DNA from: Planctomycetota bacterium
Lineage (GTDB): Bacteria > Planctomycetota > Planctomycetia > Pirellulales > Pirellulaceae
Reading direction: 5' to 3'
DNA length: 64,000 nucleotides
Assembly (NCBI GenBank): GCA_014238905.1
Contig: JABAAE010000001.1
Location: 666,712-730,711 of the forward strand
The translations under genes were made by a program, and so were the position numbers. The notes beneath the pieces were generated by a model. It saw only the letters and a list, made by a program, of their open reading frames with translations, did no database searches and was not told the DNA's origin. This document shows positions 57,188-64,000 of the stretch, piece by piece; the first letter of the stretch is position 1, and each line of letters opens with the position of its first letter.

Positions 57188-58258
57188 ATGGAAAACAGGC
57201 CATTGGAAGACCAGTCGGCGGTAAGGGTACTGATCGTCGACGACCACTTGGAACAGACGAATCTGATGCGACATGGGATACAGTTTCACGCGTTTCCATT
57301 GATCGTCGAATTCGTAGCAACGATTGAAGCTGCCCAAGACTATCTCGCCAAAGAAGTCCCCGATATCGTGGTCACTGAATTGGTGTTACCAGATGGTGTG
57401 GCTGTGGATCTACTTGCCGAGGACCCTGAATCGGCTGACTACCCGGTCGTCATCCTGACAGATCGAGGCAGCGAGAAAGAAGCGGTTGACGCGTTGAAAT
57501 CGGGATTCCTGGATTACGTTGTCAAAACCCGACGCAAATGCCAGGAGATAGGGAACCTGCTGGGAGAGTCGTTGAAAACTTGGTCAAAAATCCAAAGCGT
57601 CCATAAGGCCGAGGTGAACCTCCAACAAACGCTACGTTTGGCTCACAGCATCATGGATTCACTTCCGGACCCGATTGGAGTACTGGATGACGAGGGCATG
57701 CTGATTTTGACCAACCATGCGTGGGACCAGGATTTATCGGAGAATAAATTGTTCGGCAATGATTGCCAGATCAAGTCGAATTATCTGGATTTTTGCAGGA
57801 ATTCACTCAATCCAATGGGACGCCGTTTAGCAGAATTAATTGAGTCGGTCGTCGAAAATCAGGAGGCCACCGATCCGGTTGCCTATCGCGTGAACGAAAC
57901 CAGCAAGGCTTGGTATTCGTTTGCCGTTCATCCATGCCAAGGCTCTGGCCGGGCTCGAGCGATCGTGGTTCACCAGGACATCTCGGATCGGAAACGCCTT
58001 GAAGGGCACCAACTGGGAAAAGAAAACGCGATCGAGATGATTCGATCGTTAACCCGGCGGGAAAAGCAGGTGATGGATCTGGTGGTTGATGGAAAACCCA
58101 ACAAGATGATTGCCCGTTTGCTCGAGATCAGTGTCAAAACGGTTGAGATGCATCGCGCCAACCTCATGAAGAAACTAAAGATTCGTAGCGTTGCCGATCT
58201 GGTTAGGCTTGCGGTGAAAGCCGGAACCCTGATTCGCCCCGTTTTGGTGGAAAACTAA
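57188..58258 (+). CDS. LuxR-type response regulator with Glu at the phosphorylation site, PAS-like domain and HTH
   Basis: A 356-residue protein. A receiver domain (about 12-130) has the acidic pair D18-D19 (VLIVDDH), threonine T91 and lysine K113 (VVKTRRK), but the expected phospho-acceptor aspartate is Glu64 (VVTELVLPDG). A PAS-like domain follows (about 150-275, IMDSLPDPIGVLDDEGMLIL), then a LuxR helix-turn-helix (LTRREKQVMDLV to KTVEMHRANLMKK). The order receiver-PAS-LuxR HTH fits a DNA-binding regulator. The Glu suggests a constitutively active or partner-regulated form, which is inference. No sensor kinase gene is adjacent. Confidence 0.85.
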   Translation: MENRPLEDQSAVRVLIVDDHLEQTNLMRHGIQFHAFPLIVEFVATIEAAQDYLAKEVPDIVVTELVLPDGVAVDLLAEDPESADYPVVILTDRGSEKEAVDALKSGFLDYVVKTRRKCQEIGNLLGESLKTWSKIQSVHKAEVNLQQTLRLAHSIMDSLPDPIGVLDDEGMLILTNHAWDQDLSENKLFGNDCQIKSNYLDFCRNSLNPMGRRLAELIESVVENQEATDPVAYRVNETSKAWYSFAVHPCQGSGRARAIVVHQDISDRKRLEGHQLGKENAIEMIRSLTRREKQVMDLVVDGKPNKMIARLLEISVKTVEMHRANLMKKLKIRSVADLVRLAVKAGTLIRPVLVEN

Positions 58259-58344
58259 ACCAAACTCATCAGGGACCCGGTACCACCAAGTTGAGAAAAA
58301 CCAATCAGTCACAGATAATCTTGCCACCCAATGCACGATCCACG

Positions 58345-58647
58345 ATGAGAAAATGGGGAATGATCGGTGGCCTAGCTGTTATGGCTGTGGTTCTGCTGGA
58401 TGTCGTCTTTTTCCTTAAGAGTGATCCCATGGTGGGTGTTTATCAATTGATCGAGAAAAAAACCGACTACAAACGCAAGGATTTGATTTGTCTCTCTGCA
58501 GGCGATTCCAAAAATCTGACAGGCCAACGCTGTTGGGCCGTTTTTCAAATCAAAAACCTCGTGCCTGACAGGATCATTAGGATCAATGCCTGGAGGCCCT
58601 TGGCATTTCTCCCTTGGCAAGTTCGGGGATTTGAAGTCGATCCCTAA
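58345..58647 (+). CDS. Small membrane-anchored hypothetical protein
   Basis: About 100 residues from the ATG at 58345, or 118 from a TTG at 58291. One N-terminal helix (GMIGGLAVMAVVLLDVVFFL) is followed by a short outside domain with two cysteines (LICLSAG, QRCWAVF) that could form a disulfide. No family recognised. It follows the response regulator gene on the same strand and could be cotranscribed. Confidence 0.6.
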   Translation: MRKWGMIGGLAVMAVVLLDVVFFLKSDPMVGVYQLIEKKTDYKRKDLICLSAGDSKNLTGQRCWAVFQIKNLVPDRIIRINAWRPLAFLPWQVRGFEVDP

Positions 58648-58890
58648 GCATACCTAGAAATCTTAGTCGTCCGTCCGGCCAGATGGGGATTGGGTCCAGC
58701 GGTTGGCGATTAGAAATCGATCCGGGGCAGACTTTGCGGGGCAGTATGCCGAGAATGGCCGGGCTCAGAAGATGGCGGAACCCCTTAAAAGATGCTTTGA
58801 GTCCAGCTGAGGTGGGTTTGAACAGCGATCTCAAAAGTGACTCACCGGATGTTGCTTTACCGGTCACAGGTTGGATGTGACAAAGGCAAC

Positions 58891-61041
58891 CTATGATTTC
58901 TTTTCCTTTTTTGAGCTGCTCTTTTTTGCCGCCGGTTTTTTGTCGGCTGGTTTTTTGTCGGCTGGTTTTTTGTCGGCTGGTTTTTCCTTGTCAGTCGTTT
59001 TCTTACCAGCAATTGGTTTATCTTGCGTCGTATCGTTGCCAGGTTTTTTGACCAGCACGCCATTGAGCATCCAGCCATCGGGCTCGGTCGTCATCGACCA
59101 GCCGATCAAATTTAGATACGGCGCAATTGATTTATCAAAATCCTTGGGAAGTTTTTTGACATCGAAAAGCCGTTTGTCGCTTTCGTCCTTGAACAGATCC
59201 TTGACCATTTTTTCGATTGGTAGCTCGCCCTTGTTCTGTTTGAATAACTCGATAGCTGCCTTGTAGGGCAGATCTAATCGTTGGACGTAACGCAAGCTTT
59301 CAAACGTTGAATTCTTGATCTTGTCGAGTTCCGAGTTGACTTCCTTGTACCATGGCTGTTCGACTAATTCCGGCATCTTGTCCTGGGATCCCAGCTGGAT
59401 GATTTCCTCGAGAAATCTAACGTCGGGCGAAATTAATATTTGGTTTTGCTGGACGGCGTAGCCGACCTCCTGAATAACGCCGACACCAGCGGATTTTTTG
59501 GGTTTTTCTTCGAGATCCAGATCATCTCCCAGATCCAGGTCATCCAGTGGGTCGATGTCCATTGGATCGGTTTCGCTATCGTCTTCTGTTTTACGGATAT
59601 AAATCGTTATCGAATCGCCAGCATCGGTTTTGACGATCTTTCGCGAGACGAGATTTTGATCTTCATTAGCCATGTAACCGTCGAGAGTTTTGAGCACGTC
59701 GGCGGCATTTTTTTCAATGTCTACAGCAAATATGAATCGCCGATTTTCTTTTTCAACAGGGAACTTTGGGTCACGGACGGCCGTGATGCGATTTCCCAAA
59801 TTGGCCATCAGATCATCTCTCAGATCAAAGTTTCTCGGCAGGCGAATATTGGTTTTGAAGCTGTTTAACGCGCGGTTATAGGTTTCTTTTCCATAAAGTT
59901 CATCGACCAGATCCTCGGCGGCATCGAATACCTTCAAGAGTTGCAGATGAATGGCCAGGTAAGAAGCTGAGGACTGTGTTGCCCACCCGGGAACCTCGTT
60001 CAAACGGTTCGTTTTGTCAGTGAAATCCAACATCTTTGCGGAGCTGATAAATCGGTTTTCCGCATCGACGGGAGGGGCATAAACAAATCCCCTTACCAGT
60101 GACTCCCTCTTTCCGCCGGAGAACTTGGCGATGCCTGTAATCGATTTGATGGCTCCGAAGCCAACTTTTTTGAAGGTGCCGATTTGCTGGTCACTGAATT
60201 GTTCAGGCCAAATTCGAGCCGCTGCGTCCACGAAGCCAAATCCGTCAACAAACCAGCGGACCTCATGTTCGGAATATTTGCCATCGGCGATGATCCGTTC
60301 CATCGGGATTTTGTATGCCGGATGATCAGCCAACGATTTATTAAGCGATTTGTTAGCCGATAAGGCTGAAATGATTTTCTTGACTTCTGCGATGTGGTCA
60401 TTCTTTTCAGTCTTGGGAATGACCGATCCGTAATAAGAAAAAACCCATTTGTCATTTCGACCGTAGAAGACCTGCGGTGGACCCGCGATTCCAAACGGAT
60501 CAGGGAACTCGTAATGGGTTACGTTGGCTCCATCGATGACAATCTCTTTTTTAAGGGTCACCCCTTTTTGTTTTAGGAGACCGGTTTTGAGCTTCTCCAG
60601 AACATTATCAACATCTTCCTTTTTGGTGAACTGGGCAATCGTTACCACGCCAAGTAAGTTAGGCTTTGGCTGAATCAGGCCAATCGCTACTTCGCCGGAG
60701 ATGATGTCTTCTAATTCTTTGAGGTCGATTCCAAGTGAGACTTGAGATTTTTTGCGAATTCGGTTCAAGACTTCCTTGATAAAATCGTCAAGGAAGGCTT
60801 TCACATTAGGATCTTTGCTCATTTTTCCGAATGATGTCTCATCAATTTTTCGGATCAATTCACTCAGATTCGTTACCGTGACGAACCCCTTTGTCGATTC
60901 CGGGAAAAACCGCTCCGTCTGCCCGTGGGCGGTTTTGAAGCTGGAAGACAGCACCAAAGAAGGCAAGAAAATTGCAGCGACCAACCCGAGAAGAATATTT
61001 GCTCGGGTTTTGCGGGAGTCACCCCCAATGTTAATCATCAT
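58891..61041 (-). CDS. Large exported protein of unknown function with lysine-rich C-terminal repeats
   Basis: A 716-residue protein with a signal sequence (ANILLGLVAAIFLPSLVLSSS). Its N-terminal two thirds resemble no family I can name with certainty; the early VTVTNLSELIRKI and VAIGLIQPKP recall DUF3352-like exported proteins. An acidic stretch (about 497-522, D/E rich) is followed near residue 665 by a Lys/Pro/Ala/Asp-rich tail with KPADK repeated. The tail is encoded by a 15-bp DNA repeat. It diverges from the HD-domain gene by 193 bp. Confidence 0.75.
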   Translation of the reverse strand: MMINIGGDSRKTRANILLGLVAAIFLPSLVLSSSFKTAHGQTERFFPESTKGFVTVTNLSELIRKIDETSFGKMSKDPNVKAFLDDFIKEVLNRIRKKSQVSLGIDLKELEDIISGEVAIGLIQPKPNLLGVVTIAQFTKKEDVDNVLEKLKTGLLKQKGVTLKKEIVIDGANVTHYEFPDPFGIAGPPQVFYGRNDKWVFSYYGSVIPKTEKNDHIAEVKKIISALSANKSLNKSLADHPAYKIPMERIIADGKYSEHEVRWFVDGFGFVDAAARIWPEQFSDQQIGTFKKVGFGAIKSITGIAKFSGGKRESLVRGFVYAPPVDAENRFISSAKMLDFTDKTNRLNEVPGWATQSSASYLAIHLQLLKVFDAAEDLVDELYGKETYNRALNSFKTNIRLPRNFDLRDDLMANLGNRITAVRDPKFPVEKENRRFIFAVDIEKNAADVLKTLDGYMANEDQNLVSRKIVKTDAGDSITIYIRKTEDDSETDPMDIDPLDDLDLGDDLDLEEKPKKSAGVGVIQEVGYAVQQNQILISPDVRFLEEIIQLGSQDKMPELVEQPWYKEVNSELDKIKNSTFESLRYVQRLDLPYKAAIELFKQNKGELPIEKMVKDLFKDESDKRLFDVKKLPKDFDKSIAPYLNLIGWSMTTEPDGWMLNGVLVKKPGNDTTQDKPIAGKKTTDKEKPADKKPADKKPADKKPAAKKSSSKKEKKS
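58934..58978 (-). repeat. 15-bp tandem repeat in the exported protein gene (KPADK tail)
   Basis: Three perfect 15-bp units (plus-strand GGTTTTTTGTCGGCT), with partial copies on both sides, encode K-P-A-D-K repeats of the C-terminal tail. Perfect nucleotide identity shows a recent or homogenised expansion. Confidence 0.9.
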
Positions 61042-61234
61042 CGATTACTTGTTAAAATCTGGGACGTCACCATTGTATCGGCAGCAAACCGGGAGTTTCG
61101 TGCAAACTAAATTCTGGATCCACTGAAAACTCTCGATTTCAGAAAATCAAAATTTACCAAGCAAGATCCTTTTCCCACATCCGCAAATTTTCTCTAAATT
61201 AGCTATTCTTTTCAACCTGAATTGTCATTTTCGC

Positions 61235-62656
61235 ATGCAAACGAGAAATCCCAGCAATTTTTCCTATGATCCAATTCACGGCTATATTTCTTTTTCCAGT
61301 CGGGATTGTGAGGTTTCTGGCCAACTGGAGTCCAGTGAGAAAAACGTCTGTGAACGGGATATTATTGATCATCCCTGGCTGCAGCGAATGCGGCACATCC
61401 ATCAATTACAAACGGCTTGGTGGGTCTTTCCGACCGCAGAGCATACTCGTTTTCAACATGTTTTGGGTGCGATGCACCTCGGAGGGCGAGTTGCTGATGC
61501 GTTGTATCCTTCCTTAAAAGATAGCTGTCCTGACGTGCCATCGTTGGCATATGTGCGACTTCTCTTGCGGTGTGCCGGCTTACTACACGACGTTGGGCAT
61601 GGACCCTTTGGGCACTTTTTTGATTCCCATTTCCTGCAGGATTACGGGCTGACACATGAATCCCTGGGAGCGCATATTATCGAAAATGAATTGGGGAGCC
61701 TGTTGGTCGGTTTGAACAAGACGCCTGAATCGAGCTTGCATCCGGAGGAGACGCTCGTTCCCGCCGACATTTCGTGGTTGATCCAGCGGCCGAACCAGGA
61801 CAATGATTCAGCAAAACCAAAATGGCTGATTTTCCTCCGTTCGTTACTGAGCGGAATTTACACCATTGATAATATGGATTTTGTCCTCCGCGACGCCTAT
61901 ATGTCAGGTTTCAGCCCTCGTTCGTTTGATATCGACAGGCTGATTCAATACTCTTTTTTTTCGGAACAAGGGTTTACCATTTCGGATAAAGGTATCGACG
62001 CGTTGGTACGATTTTTAAGTGCCAAAGCGGACTTGTTCCGTTCGATTTATTTCCATCGCACGGTAAGGGGTATTGATTTGATGCTGACCGACTTGTTCAG
62101 GGAAAGCAGACCCTTTCTTTTTCCCGGTAACCCGTTGGAAAACCTGGATGAATATCTCGATTTTACTGAATCCTCCCTGCTGGTTGATGTCTCTCGGTGG
62201 AAACGCAGCAATGATCCAAAACTGCGAAATCTCGGAAATCAATGGGCGTTGTTGTTGAATAGAAGACTCCATTGGCAAATGGTCTGCCAACGCTCATTTG
62301 TTTTCGAAATAGGGGAATCCGAACAAACCAGCATCCTTTCTGATAAAGAAGTTCTTGCCAAAAAACTAGCCGAAAGATTGCCCTCCGATGTGGGTCCGGC
62401 AGACTTTAGGCTGGATGTCGCTCGTCATATTCACCGGCCGAATACCCATGGCCCCGCCGCTGATCAGAATTTTTTGTTTGATTCTGCCCGGGGTGAGGTA
62501 CGCAAGCTCACGGCGAATCGGCTTTATCGGCGGCTTCCTTTTTCCCACCACATCGTGCGGGTTTATGCCCCGTCGATTCGACATGCCGGCGTACTGGCGG
62601 CCGCGATCGATGAGCTCTTTGGGGGAGCCGTTGTGGATGATCTGACCAATATGTAA
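61235..62656 (+). CDS. HD-domain phosphohydrolase (SAMHD1/COG1078-like)
   Basis: A 473-residue HD protein. The metal-binding pattern is RFQHVLG (H75), LLHDVGHGPFGHFFD (H118-D119) and IDNMDFVLRDA. The opening YDPIHGYISF is standard for this family, which includes dNTP triphosphohydrolase-like enzymes such as YdhJ and human SAMHD1. Whether this one degrades dNTPs is not shown by the sequence. No allosteric domain was recognised by eye. Confidence 0.92.
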   Translation: MQTRNPSNFSYDPIHGYISFSSRDCEVSGQLESSEKNVCERDIIDHPWLQRMRHIHQLQTAWWVFPTAEHTRFQHVLGAMHLGGRVADALYPSLKDSCPDVPSLAYVRLLLRCAGLLHDVGHGPFGHFFDSHFLQDYGLTHESLGAHIIENELGSLLVGLNKTPESSLHPEETLVPADISWLIQRPNQDNDSAKPKWLIFLRSLLSGIYTIDNMDFVLRDAYMSGFSPRSFDIDRLIQYSFFSEQGFTISDKGIDALVRFLSAKADLFRSIYFHRTVRGIDLMLTDLFRESRPFLFPGNPLENLDEYLDFTESSLLVDVSRWKRSNDPKLRNLGNQWALLLNRRLHWQMVCQRSFVFEIGESEQTSILSDKEVLAKKLAERLPSDVGPADFRLDVARHIHRPNTHGPAADQNFLFDSARGEVRKLTANRLYRRLPFSHHIVRVYAPSIRHAGVLAAAIDELFGGAVVDDLTNM

Positions 62657-62856
62657 TGCCGCCTGACATGATTGGCTAAAAGCGTGAAGCTCCACCGGGA
62701 AGTATAGACCGATTGATCCCGATTTAATCTGAATCACCAGTTCAGAGTGTTCTGAGCCAACACCCCCCCCTTTTTTTTAAGAAGGGCCGTCGAGAAAAGT
62801 GAGGGCTCACTACTGTCATGCTGAAATCCAACGGTGTTTCAAAGTGCTGACATTCT

Positions 62857-63711
62857 TTAGGTCCACCGTGCTTCATATTCTTTTTTCATAAACGCCAAGC
62901 CGTCACGGGAGAGTTGCTCCTCCGATTCGTACATGCGTCTCCAGATCTTTGTTGCGGCAACCAACTCGGGAAGAGCCAAGCCAAAAGCCTCGATCATTAG
63001 CCAGCCATCGTAGCCAATTTCCTTGATCGTATCGAAATTCTCTGCCCATCTGACATTGCCGCTTCCTGGTGTGCTGCGATCGTTTTCTGAAATGTGGATA
63101 TGACAAATCATGTCAGCAGCGCCCCGGATCGCACCAGCGATATCTTTTTCCTCAATATTGGCGTGAAAGGTGTCGTACATAATTCGGCAGTTTGCGTGGT
63201 CGACATCTTTGGCAAACCGAGCGGCATCACCGTGAGTGTTGAGCAGGTAACATTCGAAGCGGTTCAGTGCTTCCACGCCCAGCATGACGTTGACGTCTCC
63301 GGCATGCTCGGCGACAGCTCGCATGCTTTCCACGCCATATTTCCACTCCAGTTCGGTTGGGCCAGCTCCTGAAAAATGTCCTAACGCGGAATGATAGGGT
63401 CCAACCAGGTGTGTCGCTTGCATCGCGGCACAACAGTCCAGTGCACGTTTGGTTCCCTCGACACCTTTTTGGCGGATGCTGGCATCGCTGCTGATGGGGT
63501 TATCTTCTTCGGTACGCACGGTCACGGCGGTTCGCTCCAGGCCGAGGTCGTCCAGCTTTTTCCCCCATGCGGAATAATCGAGATCGTAATTGAAAAGAGG
63601 AATTTCGACGCCGTCATAACCCATTGCTTTTAAATTTTCGAGAGTTGGCAGCATTTCGTCATTGATCTCACCGTTCCAAAGCAAGAGGTTCATTCCAAAT
63701 TTCATTTTCAT
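62857..63711 (-). CDS. Sugar phosphate isomerase/epimerase (TIM barrel)
   Basis: About 284 residues from the ATG at 63711, which has GGAGAA just upstream; a longer frame begins at 63774. The AP_endonuc_2-type barrel shows MGYDGVEIPLFN, LGVEALNRFECYLLNT (metal-binding Glu), YDTFHANIEEKD and HIHISENDRSTPGSG with the H-x-H-I-S-E pattern of hydroxypyruvate isomerase and tagatose/psicose epimerase relatives. It differs from the other isomerase in this window. The next 289 bp to the window end holds no visible complete gene. Confidence 0.9.
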   Translation of the reverse strand: MKMKFGMNLLLWNGEINDEMLPTLENLKAMGYDGVEIPLFNYDLDYSAWGKKLDDLGLERTAVTVRTEEDNPISSDASIRQKGVEGTKRALDCCAAMQATHLVGPYHSALGHFSGAGPTELEWKYGVESMRAVAEHAGDVNVMLGVEALNRFECYLLNTHGDAARFAKDVDHANCRIMYDTFHANIEEKDIAGAIRGAADMICHIHISENDRSTPGSGNVRWAENFDTIKEIGYDGWLMIEAFGLALPELVAATKIWRRMYESEEQLSRDGLAFMKKEYEARWT

Positions 63712-64000
63712 TTCTCCGTTGGTTAAGAATGGACTCGATTCGCTCTTGCGTGCCGAAGGTTTTAGACACTCCAAGGGTATTAAAATTCCATCGGTAACAA
63801 AGCATCGAGTTGGTCAGCGACCCGGTTCCTCGCGGAATCAAAAAAACTGCATAACTCGCGAGGCAAGCGAGGTAGTTTAACACGTTGCATTATTTGATTC
63901 AGCCTCCCAAGAAGTTTTTCGTCGCAGGAGTAATCGTAAAGGAATTTCACTTCACAAAAACGGCCGATGAACCAAGAAAGATTGGTCGCTGGCTGGGGGG
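63712..64000. other. Terminal stretch without a visible gene
   Basis: The last 289 bp hold the promoter side of the isomerase gene. No convincing ORF is seen. A neighbouring gene may begin beyond the window edge. Confidence 0.5.

Noticed and set aside
62761..62785. C8/T8 run after the HD-domain gene considered as a terminator
   Set aside because: The run is homopolymeric and the only possible stem is five pairs, with the T-run inside the loop and not after it. It is left as a low-complexity patch.

Overview
The window looks like chromosome from a planctomycete, most likely of the Pirellulales type. This is inferred from gene content, not from a marker gene. Pointers are two formylglycine sulfatases, the DUF4159-MoxR-DUF58-BatA-DUF4175-like cluster, a Tat-exported Gfo/Idh/MocA oxidoreductase, TIM-barrel sugar isomerases, an AddAB-like nuclease pair, and above all tetrahydromethanopterin (H4MPT) C1 genes (fae, mtdC-type dehydrogenase, fhcA). 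No rRNA, tRNA, IS element, prophage or CRISPR array was recognised. Genes are short operons with frequent strand switches.

Layout: 1-10.9 kb holds a truncated zinc-peptidase/TPR gene and a five-gene plus-strand cell-envelope cluster (DUF4159, MoxR ATPase, DUF58, BatA/vWA, large coiled-coil membrane protein). 11-15.4 kb has larE, a methyltransferase, two small membrane proteins and an M28 peptidase. 15.5-22.4 kb is a tripartite RND efflux system: adaptor and permease on minus, the outer-membrane factor divergent on plus. 22.5-28 kb carries a two-TM potassium-channel-like protein, a CoA-binding protein, a selenoprotein, a GT2 glycosyltransferase and a polytopic membrane protein. 28.4-33.1 kb carries a sulfatase, a photolyase-family protein and a sugar isomerase. 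33.4-38.3 kb is the C1 island. 38.4-42.4 kb carries an oxidoreductase, a DksA/TraR zinc-finger gene overlapping lspA, a histidinol-phosphatase-like gene and a small membrane protein. 42.5-50.2 kb carries a beta-CASP nuclease and AddB/AddA-like genes. 50.4-64 kb carries a glucose dehydrogenase-like gene, a second sulfatase, dprA, efp divergent from epmB, an atypical response regulator, a large exported protein, an HD phosphohydrolase and a second TIM-barrel isomerase.

The strongest finding is a selenoprotein gene on the minus strand (23866-25188). Two apparently separate ORFs are one continuous frame interrupted only by a TGA at 24976-24978, in a C-x-x-U-x-x-C context in a thioredoxin-like domain. 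The mRNA has a perfect 7-bp hairpin with loop AGGUC starting 18 nt after the UGA, as expected for a bacterial SECIS. The product also carries a CxxCH motif and two PDZ domains. Gene callers that stop at TGA would break this gene.

Other points of interest are the dispersed H4MPT C1 genes with an ATP-grasp enzyme of probable cofactor role, a receiver domain with Glu at the phospho-acceptor site, a photolyase-family protein without the Fe-S cysteine pattern, and several 14-16 bp tandem repeats near gene ends, one of which supplies the last codons and stop of a gene.
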